A stretch of DNA of 64,000 nt from Chitinophaga parva. GTDB taxonomy: Bacteria; Bacteroidota; Bacteroidia; Chitinophagales; Chitinophagaceae. Under the pieces are notes generated by a model that was not told the DNA's origin, searched no databases, and saw nothing but the letters and a program-made list of their open reading frames with translations. Below are positions 1 to 9,400 of this stretch, piece by piece. Location of the stretch: positions 496,001 through 560,000 of the forward strand of contig NZ_QCYK01000003.1 in assembly GCF_003071345.1 (NCBI RefSeq). The letters run 5' to 3'. A program made the translations under genes and the position numbers. How positions within the stretch are numbered: the stretch's first letter is position 1; each line of letters starts with the position of its first letter.

Positions 1-31
1 CGAGTAATCCCATGCCTAAGAATGCTATCAT
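1..31 (-). CDS. NAD(P)-dependent oxidoreductase, N-terminal fragment (runs off window)
   Basis: Ten codons at the left edge, read on the minus strand from an ATG at 31-29, give MIAFLGMGLL. This matches the first beta strand and glycine-rich turn of the Rossmann fold that opens 6-phosphogluconate/3-hydroxyisobutyrate dehydrogenase-like proteins (IAFLGxGxxG). The rest lies outside the window. It is divergent from the acyltransferase gene, with about 120 bp between the two starts. The identification rests on ten residues and is inference. Confidence 0.45.
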   Translation of the reverse strand, partial: MIAFLGMGLL

Positions 32-153
32 AATGTATCGTTTTGGTGGTATAAAGATAGGGATTTGCAGGTGGTCACTGAAATGCTGCGTGTTGTCAAA
101 GTTGTTTCTCCAGGGTATGTGCTTGTGCTTTCTTTGAAAAAAAATATAACGCC

Positions 154-1326
154 ATGGAAACAACCCTCCGTCAAAGTTACCTCGACTGGCTCCGTATAGC
201 CGCCATTGCCGGCGTATTGCTTTTCCACTCCTCCATGCCTTATGTGGCAGAGTGGTCCTGGCATATCAAAAATGCAGAAACCAGTAATCTTATGCTGGAA
301 GTGGCGTTCTTCTTCCATCTGGTGCGCATGCCGCTGCTGTTCTTTATTTCCGGTACCGTAAGTTATTACATGATGCAGCGCCGCTCCGGCTGGGCTTTTA
401 TGGGCTTGCGCATACGCCGCCTGTTCATTCCCCTGGTGGTGGGAATGTTCATCATTGTGCCGCCGCAGATCTATGCCGAAAGGGTAACGCAAGGCTACCA
501 GGGCGGCTTCTGGGCTTTTTACACCACGCGGGTGCTGCAGTTTGTGCCTTATCCCAACGGCAATTTCAGCTGGCATCATCTCTGGTTTATCTGCTACCTG
601 CTGGTGTACGACCTGTTGTTCGCGCCGGTATTTGCCTGGATGGTATCCCCGCGCAGCCTGCGTTTCCGCGAAGCGCTGGCGGTGCTGGCCAAAGGTAAAC
701 GGGTGCTGCTGCTCATGGTGCCGGGCGTGTTATGGTTTGCCGGCGTGGCCAGGGTGCATTATGAAACCAATGACCTGGTGCACGATGGCGGCTACTTTGT
801 ATACTGGTTATTTTTTGTGCTGGCAGGCTTTGTATGCATCGCCCAGCCCAAACTGATGGATGCACTGGAGCGCAACCGGCGTGCGGCCCTGGGCATAGGT
901 TTCAGCGCCCTGCTGGTGCTGGACTGGGTGCGGTGGACCCACCAGGATACCAGCCCGTGGTGGCCCTGCCTGGAACCGCTGGTAGCATATGGCTGGGTAA
1001 TGGCGCTGGCAGGGTATGGGAAGCGGTACCTGAACCGCTACCATCCTTCCCTGGAATACCTGAACCAGGCGGTGTATCCTTTTTATATCCTGCATCAAAC
1101 GGTGATCGTGCTGCTTACGTTTGTGATCGTGCAGTTGCCGCATGAGACAATGCTCTCCAAATACCTGTTCACCGTGGCATTTACCCTGTTTATTTCCATG
1201 GGTATCTACCACCTGTTTATCCGTCCTTTTGGGGTGATGCGACTGCTCTTTGGCATGAAACCTTTGCCAAAAACAAAAAAGGCCCCGCTGGAAAACAAGC
1301 TGCCGGGCCTCGCCATTTCTGCCTGA
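154..1326 (+). CDS. Acyltransferase 3 family membrane protein
   Basis: A 390-aa polytopic inner-membrane protein of the acyltransferase 3 family (OafA/MdoC-like), which transfers acyl groups to extracytoplasmic glycans or lipids. It opens with the family pattern DWLRIAA at residues 11-17 (Arg14), followed by His25 in FHSS, the residues that define the family active site. About ten hydrophobic segments follow, with a conserved second helix around FFISGTVSYY and a late PFYILHQ helix. The ATG at 154 gives the family N-terminus directly. It is followed 18 bp later by the LytS-type kinase gene and may be co-transcribed with it. The substrate cannot be told from sequence. Confidence 0.85.
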   Translation: METTLRQSYLDWLRIAAIAGVLLFHSSMPYVAEWSWHIKNAETSNLMLEVAFFFHLVRMPLLFFISGTVSYYMMQRRSGWAFMGLRIRRLFIPLVVGMFIIVPPQIYAERVTQGYQGGFWAFYTTRVLQFVPYPNGNFSWHHLWFICYLLVYDLLFAPVFAWMVSPRSLRFREALAVLAKGKRVLLLMVPGVLWFAGVARVHYETNDLVHDGGYFVYWLFFVLAGFVCIAQPKLMDALERNRRAALGIGFSALLVLDWVRWTHQDTSPWWPCLEPLVAYGWVMALAGYGKRYLNRYHPSLEYLNQAVYPFYILHQTVIVLLTFVIVQLPHETMLSKYLFTVAFTLFISMGIYHLFIRPFGVMRLLFGMKPLPKTKKAPLENKLPGLAISA

Positions 1327-1344
1327 AAAGCGTAAATTAACAGT

Positions 1345-2379
1345 ATGCATGTGTTTAAAAGATTCATCTTCCCGGCATTGTATGGATTGCTGATCTACTT
1401 TACCATCCGGGTGCTGCATGACAGTGAATTCCACCAGTTGTTCTGGCGCCGGTCGTGGAAGCTCAATGCCCTGGAAATGAGTGTGAGCGTCCTGATGGGT
1501 TATGTTGCCATTGCTTGTTTCCGGTGGATGTTGCGCCGTATTGACCAGCAGCGGCGCACGCTGGACGGATGGCAGGTGCTGCGGGAGCTTTGCATTTTGG
1601 TAGGCGTCAATTTCGTGATCGTCAATGTCACGGTAACCCCGTTGGTGGCGGTTACAGATGATGGCCTTTCTTATGGCGACTTTGCCGATGTGAACGTAGT
1701 GAGCCAGCTCTTTGCCGTCATTTACTATGGCATTGCGCGTAGCGCGGCTTTCCTGGCAGCTTACGTGGAGAAACAAGTGCAACTGGAAAAGATCACCAAC
1801 CAGCAGTTGGATACAGAACTGAAATTCCTGCGGGCGCAGTATCATCCCCACTTTTTATTCAATGCGATCAATACCGTGTATTTCCAGATGGATGAAGATG
1901 TGCAGGCAGCCAAACAAACGCTGGAAAAGTTTTCCGCCTTGCTGCGCTACCAGTTGTACGACCAGCAGCATCCCGTGCCGGTGGGGCAGGAGATCCGCTA
2001 CCTGGAAAATTACATCTCCCTCCAGCAACTCCGCAGTACCGGCCGGTTGCAGCTGCGGGTAAATATAGATCCTGTTTTGAATGAGCAGCGCGTGTACCCG
2101 TTACTGTTATTACCCCTGGTAGAAAATGCGTTTAAATACGTGGGCGGCCATTACCGCCTGGAGATCAACCTGCACCAGGACGGGCCGCAACAGCTTACCC
2201 TGCAGGTGGTGAATGATGTGCCGGAAAGCCTGCCGGTAAAGACACCCGGCGGCATTGGCCTGGAGAACCTGCGCCGCCGGCTGGAATTGTTGTATCCCGG
2301 CAAACATACGTTTAGCGCGGGTTTGCAAGGCAGTCAATTTATTGCTACCCTTCAATTACAAACGGATGGCCCTTACTAA
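1345..2379 (+). CDS. LytS/YehU-type sensor histidine kinase
   Basis: A 344-aa membrane histidine kinase of the His_kinase (PF06580) type. Four hydrophobic segments occupy roughly residues 8-135. A short linker leads to the phosphoacceptor motif QYHPHFLFN, with His169 the expected phosphorylated residue, then the ATP-binding domain with PLVENAFKY (N box) and GGIGLENLRRRL (G box). There is no periplasmic sensor domain, so the membrane segments probably do the sensing, as is usual in Bacteroidota. The stop codon overlaps the start of the LytTR regulator by 14 nt, which makes the two an operon and a cognate pair. Confidence 0.92.
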   Translation: MHVFKRFIFPALYGLLIYFTIRVLHDSEFHQLFWRRSWKLNALEMSVSVLMGYVAIACFRWMLRRIDQQRRTLDGWQVLRELCILVGVNFVIVNVTVTPLVAVTDDGLSYGDFADVNVVSQLFAVIYYGIARSAAFLAAYVEKQVQLEKITNQQLDTELKFLRAQYHPHFLFNAINTVYFQMDEDVQAAKQTLEKFSALLRYQLYDQQHPVPVGQEIRYLENYISLQQLRSTGRLQLRVNIDPVLNEQRVYPLLLLPLVENAFKYVGGHYRLEINLHQDGPQQLTLQVVNDVPESLPVKTPGGIGLENLRRRLELLYPGKHTFSAGLQGSQFIATLQLQTDGPY

Positions 2380-3064
2380 GATCAGTTGTATTATTACAGA
2401 CGACGAGCCTTTTGCCCGCAAGGGTTTGCAAGGCTATATTGAGAAAGTAGATTTCCTCGACCTCAGAGGCGTGTGCGAAGATGCCCTCCAACTGGGCCGC
2501 CTGCTGCAACAACAGCCGGTAGACCTGCTTTTCCTGGACATCCAGATGCCGCATATTACCGGCATAGAATTCCTGCGCACGCAGCGCGATCCACCAAAGG
2601 TGATCTTCACCACGGCGTATGAACAGTATGCACTGCAAGGCTTTGAGCTGGATGTGCTGGACTACCTGGTGAAGCCCATTTCCCTGGAACGCTTCCTGCG
2701 CGCGGCCAACAAGGCACACGATTTCTTTTCCAGCCGCAGGGAAGCCACGCCGGGAGCGGACTACATGTTTGTAAAGGCGGACGGCAAGCTGGAGAAGATC
2801 CTCTTTAACCAGGTGCTCTTCCTGGAAGGAGTGGAGAACTACGTGAACATCTACCTGCCGGACCGTAAGATCATGACCCACTCCACACTCAAGGCCATGT
2901 ATGAGCGCCTGCCATCCGGGCGTTTCCTGCAAACACATAAGTCGTACATAGCTGCACTGGATAAGGTGGAGCGTATTGATGGCAATCTGCTCCACGTGGG
3001 GCGCCATGAAGTGCCGGTGAGCCGCAATTTCCGCGATGCGGTGATGGCTGCGCTGGTGCGGTGA
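2366..3064 (+). CDS. LytTR-family response regulator
   Basis: A 232-aa response regulator. The receiver domain (about 1-120) has the acidic pair in TDDEP, phosphoacceptor Asp58 in FLDIQMP, Thr in FTTAYEQYA and Lys in LVKPIS. A LytTR DNA-binding domain follows (about 130-232: DYMFVKADGK, ENYVNIYL, THKSYIAALDKV, VPVSRNF). The open frame extends upstream, but the ATG at 2366 (MALTKISCIITDDEP) gives the normal receiver N-terminus and overlaps the kinase gene by 14 nt, indicating translational coupling. Its targets are unknown; the two exported paralogues just downstream are candidates by position only. Confidence 0.93.
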   Translation: MALTKISCIITDDEPFARKGLQGYIEKVDFLDLRGVCEDALQLGRLLQQQPVDLLFLDIQMPHITGIEFLRTQRDPPKVIFTTAYEQYALQGFELDVLDYLVKPISLERFLRAANKAHDFFSSRREATPGADYMFVKADGKLEKILFNQVLFLEGVENYVNIYLPDRKIMTHSTLKAMYERLPSGRFLQTHKSYIAALDKVERIDGNLLHVGRHEVPVSRNFRDAVMAALVR

Positions 3065-3191
3065 CTGATTGTTTTTTAACCGCCGGTACAACTTGTTTTT
3101 TAACCGGGTGTTTAGTCTAATCACAATTTAACAGCAGTTAACGGTAAGCAATGCAACAAACGCTTACTTTAGATTAACAAATACCCCAGCC

Positions 3192-3881
3192 ATGAAAAGG
3201 TTTGTCCCAATTACTGTAAGCATCCTGCTGTTGCTGCCTTTTGCAACCCGTGCTCAGCAAGCAGATAATAATATCACCTGCATCATCACCGGTGGCGTGG
3301 GCACCACCTCCCTCGACACCAAGGGCTTTGACCTGTGGGCGCTGGGAAGCGGCAATTCCTCCATCCGTTATGGCCTGCCCGTTAACTTTGGCCTGAGCGC
3401 CGCGGTGGCCGGCAAATTCCTTGTCAGCCTGGATGTGGATGGCCGTAAACACAATACCCTGGTGGATATGGGCGCTATGTACCGCCTGTGGAACACCGGC
3501 CGGCTGAATGGTTATGCCGGTATAACACTGGGTGTGCTGGGCTCTAAATACAAGCATCTTAGTTTTGATGGCAGTAACCCATATGATGACGGCTATTACC
3601 TGAAAAACGAATTTTTCACCACTGGCATCACCTTCCGTAATTACCTGCGTACTTTCTCCATTGGAAAGAGCGGTGATGCCCTGCAACTGGGCCTCCTGCT
3701 TTCGGCAAACATGCGCGTGGGCGGCAACCGCTGGAAATACGGTTATAACGATCCGGATTATTATGATGGCCAGGGTACATACACGGGCGAGTTTCACGGG
3801 CATACGGTGTATGGTATACCACCTGTGGGCCGTTACTTTTTTAATGCCGGCATTGTGATCGGCTACAGCTTTTCGCGGTAA
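3192..3881 (+). CDS. Exported predicted outer-membrane beta-barrel protein (paralogue A)
   Basis: A 229-aa protein with a signal peptide (MKRFVPITVSILLLLPFATRA, cleaved before QQADN). Alternating hydrophobic/polar segments rich in Gly, Tyr and Asn suggest a small outer-membrane beta-barrel. The last strand, AGIVIGYSFSR, ends near an aromatic residue. The family is not recognised. The C-terminal third matches the next gene: GGNRWKYGYND, EFHGHTVYGIP and GIVIGYSF correspond to GNIRWEYGYDE, QFHGQVVHGVP and GITIGLG. The pair therefore arose by tandem duplication. It lies 127 bp after the LytTR regulator on the same strand, so control by that system is possible but unproven. Confidence 0.75.
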   Translation: MKRFVPITVSILLLLPFATRAQQADNNITCIITGGVGTTSLDTKGFDLWALGSGNSSIRYGLPVNFGLSAAVAGKFLVSLDVDGRKHNTLVDMGAMYRLWNTGRLNGYAGITLGVLGSKYKHLSFDGSNPYDDGYYLKNEFFTTGITFRNYLRTFSIGKSGDALQLGLLLSANMRVGGNRWKYGYNDPDYYDGQGTYTGEFHGHTVYGIPPVGRYFFNAGIVIGYSFSR

Positions 3882-3954
3882 AGACGGGGGCTTTTACAGG
3901 TGCGGGCCGCAACGTATCTTTATGCTGTAAAAACTATCCAAGATAAGTTGACAT

Positions 3955-4704
3955 ATGTGTAAGAAGATATTTTCCCTATGCCTTTTCCTGCTGCCGCTAC
4001 TCACGCAGGCACAGGATGTGGTAGATGCGCCCCGGCCGCATCCGCGCCGTACGTGGACACGTGGCTTCATGCTGGATTTTGGTACAGCGGGAAGTGTGCT
4101 TAACACGGACCGGCTGGACCTCTGGGCCACGGCGCATGGGAGCACCAAGGTGCAATATCCCGCGCAACTGGCCGGCCTGTTCATTCTCCAGGTCAATAAA
4201 ACGGATGTGGGGGTGCAGGTGACCGGCAATCAGCAAATGATCCTCTCCAATTTCCTGGTGGGCCGCCAGGTATACCAGCGCGGTCATTATACTTCCCTGC
4301 TGGAGCTCTCCGGGGCTAAGCTGCGCGTGGATGTTGACAACGCGGTGCCTCCCGGCTTTTCGCCCGTGGATGCCACTTCCGGGGCTACCAACTACCTGAA
4401 GGGCTCCGCCTTTTTGCTGGGCCTTACTACCCGGCATGTTATCTCCACATTTACAAAACGCGGTTATGACATGGCCCATGTGGGTGTATTTGCCACACTC
4501 AATTACCGCCCCGGTAACATCCGGTGGGAGTACGGCTATGATGAAAAAGTGTATGACGATTCAGATGGATCGTCGCATACGCAGTTCCATGGCCAGGTGG
4601 TGCATGGGGTGCCGGATTGCGGGCGGATTATGTTTACGGTGGGGATTACTATTGGGCTGGGAGGGCCAATGACATCGAGTTATCCATCGTTGATGGGCCG
4701 GTGA
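3955..4704 (+). CDS. Exported predicted outer-membrane beta-barrel protein (paralogue B)
   Basis: A 249-aa exported protein with signal peptide MCKKIFSLCLFLLPLLTQA, cleaved before QDVVD. It is a diverged paralogue of the preceding gene. The shared features are the opening DFGTAGSVLNTDRLDLWA (compare TGGVGTTSLDTKGFDLWA in the neighbour) and the C-terminal RWEYGYDEKVYDD and FHGQVVHGVPDCGR. Residues 25-35 are Arg/Pro-rich (RPHPRRTWTRG), which the paralogue lacks. Function is unknown; the fold is inferred from strand-like periodicity. It is separated from paralogue A by 73 bp and is probably co-transcribed with it. Confidence 0.72.
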   Translation: MCKKIFSLCLFLLPLLTQAQDVVDAPRPHPRRTWTRGFMLDFGTAGSVLNTDRLDLWATAHGSTKVQYPAQLAGLFILQVNKTDVGVQVTGNQQMILSNFLVGRQVYQRGHYTSLLELSGAKLRVDVDNAVPPGFSPVDATSGATNYLKGSAFLLGLTTRHVISTFTKRGYDMAHVGVFATLNYRPGNIRWEYGYDEKVYDDSDGSSHTQFHGQVVHGVPDCGRIMFTVGITIGLGGPMTSSYPSLMGR

Positions 4705-4770
4705 TGAGGCCATCTGTTCCGGCGGGTTATTGGTCTGTGAAGCCCTGGAGTTCGGCGACGGGTGCCCGTG

Positions 4771-4812
4771 AGCCGGGCTTTCCAGGGCCCGGCTAAAAAT
4801 AAAAATTTTTTT
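4771..4812 (+). terminator. Probable intrinsic terminator after the paralogue pair
   Basis: AGCCGGGC (4771-4778) pairs with GCCCGGCT (4787-4794) around an 8-nt loop. An A-rich spacer and a run of eight T follow at about 4805-4812. It sits 67 bp past the stop of the second paralogue. The T run is some 10 nt from the stem, which is not ideal. The remaining intergenic DNA up to 5020 is AT-rich with no gene seen. Confidence 0.5.
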
Positions 4813-5020
4813 ATTTCCTGAATTTTCGCACTTTGTGCTCCTGTAAATTTTTACTGTTTTCGTTTTCCCGGTTGTCAGCTAACGGACAGTTAGTTTTTCT
4901 GAAAGTTTGAACCTTACCCCAATAATGCCCTGCATACCTGTTCGTGTATTTTGGATGTAGCTTCACAGTTATCCCTTTTTAATGCTCATTTAGTTAAGTC
5001 CAAATGTTTTTATTGTAGTC

Positions 5021-6418
5021 ATGTTTGTACGATCCTTTATGCTATTGCTTGCACTGGCTAAGCAACCGTGCGATACGGTAATCACACAACCCAAATTAAC
5101 AGGAGTAGTGCCGGCCCGGTACTATACGCAAGTCACGCAAAAGGCGAATAAGGTGGCCAGGAACCTGGATCGCCAGTCGATGCTTGCGGTCAGCGCCCTG
5201 CTGGAACGGGAGCAGCGGATGCAAAACCTGCTTGCCCGGAAAGATCCGGAAGCCGCCGCGCGAGTTTTCCAGGCACCGGTAGATTCTCTCCGCCAGCTGA
5301 AGGCAAAGCTTCAGCATAAATTACCGCTTGGAGGTGGTCTTAAGGTACATAATGAAACAATTGACAGCCTTGCGGGTACGTTGGCTTTTCTAAAAGAAAA
5401 CAAAGCGTTGGGCGCCGTTGGTAGCGCGGGTGGGCTGGAAAGCACAAGCGAGGCGGTAAATGCCCTGGAAGAAAGGTTCCAGTCTGCCGACCAGGTAAGA
5501 GCGTTCCTGCAGGCGCAGAAGGCAACGCTCAATGAGCAGTTGGCCTCTTATAGTGCCCTTGGCCAGGAGCTTAAAGCATTAAATCAACAGGCTTATTATT
5601 ATTCCCAGCAATTAAACGAATATAAGGAACTGCTGCACGACCGGAAAAGGGCCGAAGCCAAGGCCCTGGTCGCATTACAGCAGCTACCGGCCTACCGGAA
5701 TTTTATGGCGCAGCATTCCCAGCTAGCCGCGTTGTTCAACTTACAGGGTGCGGCAGGCTCACAAAGTTTAGCGGGGCTGCAGACCCGCAATGCGGTGGGG
5801 CAGGTCATCCAGCAACGGCTGGCAGGGGCCGATGCAAGTGCCGTAACCGGGCAAATGGATGCTGCCCGTGGTCAGCTGCAAACTCTAAGGGACAAATATG
5901 CAGGTTTAAATAGTGCCGGGGAGATGCCGGATTTCAAGCCTAAGGAGCTTAAGACAAAGAGCCTGCGCCAGCGATTGGAGTTTGGCGCTAATACACAATT
6001 TGAAAAATCGAGCAGGTTCTTTCCTACTACGGCAGATATAGCCGGACAGGTAGCCTATAAATTCTCTAAGAATGGCAGCGTTGGGATGGGGGCATCCTAT
6101 AAATTAGGGATGGGTACCTACAACCACGTGCAATTCACCAGCCAGGGGATGGGAGTGCGAAGTTTCCTGGAATGGCGGATTAAACAATCATTGTATGCAA
6201 ATGGCGGATTTGAAGAGAATTACACGATACCCTTTGCCAGCCTAAGTAACCTCTACAGTCTTAATCAATGGATCGGCAGTGCCTTGTTGGGTATCAGCAA
6301 AAAGATCCAGCTTAACAGCAAGTTAAAAACCAATGTCATGCTGCTGTATGATTTCCTGTGGGCAAGCCACAGCCCCACGACCCAGCCGCTGTTACTGAGA
6401 ATGGGATATAATTTTTAG
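5021..6418 (+). CDS. Coiled-coil plus C-terminal barrel protein, RHS-locus partner
   Basis: A 465-aa protein of unrecognised family. After a short hydrophobic N-terminus (RSFMLLLALA) comes a long Gln/Ala/Leu-rich helical region at about 30-310 with heptad-like spacing (LEREQRMQNLLARKDPE, LNQQAYYYSQQLNEYKELL). The last 150 residues are Gly/Tyr/Ser-rich strands (GSVGMGASYKLGMG, LYANGGFEENY) and end in LLRMGYNF, the terminal aromatic typical of outer-membrane barrels. This suggests a periplasmic coiled coil anchored by a small barrel. It lies 49 bp before the RHS shell gene and may form one operon with it. A role in export or anchoring of the RHS proteins is inference. The signal peptide is weak, so the true start is uncertain. 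Confidence 0.6.
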   Translation: MFVRSFMLLLALAKQPCDTVITQPKLTGVVPARYYTQVTQKANKVARNLDRQSMLAVSALLEREQRMQNLLARKDPEAAARVFQAPVDSLRQLKAKLQHKLPLGGGLKVHNETIDSLAGTLAFLKENKALGAVGSAGGLESTSEAVNALEERFQSADQVRAFLQAQKATLNEQLASYSALGQELKALNQQAYYYSQQLNEYKELLHDRKRAEAKALVALQQLPAYRNFMAQHSQLAALFNLQGAAGSQSLAGLQTRNAVGQVIQQRLAGADASAVTGQMDAARGQLQTLRDKYAGLNSAGEMPDFKPKELKTKSLRQRLEFGANTQFEKSSRFFPTTADIAGQVAYKFSKNGSVGMGASYKLGMGTYNHVQFTSQGMGVRSFLEWRIKQSLYANGGFEENYTIPFASLSNLYSLNQWIGSALLGISKKIQLNSKLKTNVMLLYDFLWASHSPTTQPLLLRMGYNF

Positions 6419-6467
6419 TTTTTATCCTTACCATATAAACCCGTAACGATCACCTTTTAGTATACCT

Positions 6468-9400
6468 ATGCACAGAAGAATTATAGGAATAGCCATTGCG
6501 TTGCTATTTGCACTTTCCTCAAAAGAACAGAATCTTAGTCCCACCAACATGAGCAACGTGATACCGCCTACCCCGGAAGCAGCGGCCGTTGGAAAGTACC
6601 TCGATATGCCGGTGGGGTATGCGACGGGAGCTGCTGAGGTAAGTATCCCGCTGCACACGCTTACGCAGGGGGATCTCAGTTTGCCGTTAACACTGAGTTT
6701 TAACACCGGTGGCATCCGGGTGCCCGAAGTCCCTTCCTGGGTTGGATTGGGATGGTCGCTTGGTACAGGGGGCAGCATTACCCGTGTTGTACGCGGGCTG
6801 CCGGACGACCTGGCCGTACAGGGATATATGAACACACCGTACAAGGTGTCGTACCTGGAAGGTTTGTCTCCACAGAGTAATGATTACTTTAATTTAATCT
6901 TTAACCAGGCGCATAACGGAACGTTGGATGTAGAGCCGGATATGTATAACTATAGTGTGATGGGCTATTCCGGCACTTTTTATTACGATCAGGATAGTGC
7001 AGGTTTTGTACAAACACCGGTTACTAATGTAAGGATCAAAGCTACCAAGGCTGCTGACAGCACGGTAACCGGGTGGGTGCTCACCTTGCCTGATGGTGTT
7101 AAGGCTTATTTTGGTACATCAACGGATGGCCGTAGTGGATATGATCGTTACAATAGCGATTATTCCAGCACCAAGTCGTCCCAGGGAGGCTACTCCCTGT
7201 CACCTAACAAGACAACTACCCCTCCTCACATCACAACCTGGCAATTAATGAACATAGTGAGCCCGGGGTTGGAACACATCGATTTTTACTATAGTACTTT
7301 TTCTGCCGTTGATTTTGGTATGGGTGGAGAGGTAACAGATCTTATCGGGTTGTCTGGCTGCACAACTGTTAGTAACAGGGTTACTTATTCTTCCATCTAC
7401 GAGCAGCGGTTGACAAAGTCCAGGTTAAGCCGGATCAGTACAGAGATGGAAGATGTGTATTTTGTCCCGTCAACCGCAGCCCGCCAGGATATGGTTGGCG
7501 ATGAACGTGCACTTGACAGCATTGTCGTTAGGAATAAAAAGAGCCAGTTAATAGAGGGAGTCAAATTTAATACCGGCTACTATAGTTCACCGCTTATATC
7601 CATTCCATTCCAGGGTGGAGGGGAAGCAACCGCCGCAACGAAACGCCTGTTTCTCCGGTCATTGACACAATTTGGGGCTAATAATATAAGTTTACCTCCT
7701 TATCAATTTGTTTATGACACCACGCACCCGCTTCCGAGCAGGCTGTCTAATTCCCAGGACTATTGGGGCTTTTACAATGGTAAGACCAATAGCTTTCTTA
7801 CACCTAAACCATCTACGGTTGACCTGGCCCAGGGATATTCCGATTTCCCCAATGGGGGAGATCGTACAGTAGATATTAATTATGCAAAGGCTTTTTCCCT
7901 GTCAAAGATCTATTATCCAACCGGTGGCTATACGGAGTATACTTATGGGTCTAATATTTCCAACAGGAATAATATCAGCGGCACCCAGGCAGGCTATCAG
8001 ATAAGTCCCTCAGCAGCAGCGTATCACGGCTTCTACTTTTTCTACAAGGATGCCTCCTACCAACAACCCGGTAATCCCAATTTGTACGTCGATTCTGTTA
8101 CGATCGGACCGGGGCTGATAGGTAGTGTTGCAGTGGCACTTACGGGATGCACCAATTATACTGTTTTTAACTGCCCCGTTAAAATAGTGATTACAGGCAT
8201 CACGGATCCCACATTTAACGTTTGGGTAAAGTCCGCCACTTATTCGTTGACGACGCCGGGAAAATATAAGGTGACGTGTACATTAAACCCCAATGCAGAT
8301 GTAAATAACCCGGATCCTGATTTTAGTGTACAGATGACCTGGACGGAAAATCCGCCCGGTGATACCAGGAACTATATTGTAGGCGGTTTGCGGGTTGAAA
8401 AAATTGTCAACGGTGATGCGAATGGAAAAATACTGTCCAAAGTATTGAAATATAATTACTTTAATGATTCCACCACCAGCAGTGGTCAATTATTGAACCT
8501 TCCTGTACATGCCTTTAAAACCTATTGCGGCAGCAATACTTCATCGGCCGGTAGCCAGGGGGCAGTATTGCGGATGACTTCCGGTAGTGCAGTACCGCTT
8601 AGCGGAGCAGATGGCAAAATTATCCGGTATGAAAATGTTACAGAATACATGGCGGATGACACGGTTGCTGCATCAAAAACAGAATATACGTATTCCATAG
8701 ACCTGTATGATGTTCAAAATCTGGCCGCTGAGATTTATCCATTCCCTACCAATACTTCCCGCGACTGGCGTAACGGAACGCTGGAAAAAAAAGATATGTA
8801 TGTTAAAACCGGCCCGGCAACATATAGACTCTTGCGAAGAGAACAGTACTTCTATAATCCATACAGCTATTATTTTAAGACCCATGGATTGAAATTGAGC
8901 GATTATCCCGGCAATGCCGATTTTCTCAATATGGGCATTAATGCATTCGGCGTAACCCCCTATAGCATTTTCTCGGAGCGCTACCTGCTGGATTCAACGA
9001 TCATTACCAGTTACGAGAACAGCACAATGGCTACCAAAACGGTGAACCGTTACAACCCGCAACATGGCTACACCTTGGCAGAACAGATCACTACCAACAG
9101 CCTGTCACAAACCGTTAGTACCAAAAGCTGGTATGCCGCCGATTACGCCGCAGCAGCCGGCGCCAACCTGCCCTGGATGGTACAGAACAATATGGTCGAT
9201 ATACCTGTAAAACAACAGGTAACCGTTAATAGCAAGCTTGCCGATGGGCGTGTTATTGCCTATAATAACTACGGCCAGCCCGCCAATGTGTACCAGTATG
9301 AAAGCAATACGTTAAAGGATTCCATTGCGCATGACCCGGCTACGTTAGTGCCTCCTGATTATACGCTTAGATCCACTATGACATACGCGGCTGCTCATCC

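Noticed and set aside
808..1851. A 347-codon minus-strand frame antisense to the acyltransferase and kinase genes
   Set aside because: It has His/Gln-rich, low-information sequence without domain motifs and lies opposite two convincing genes; it is a codon-bias shadow.
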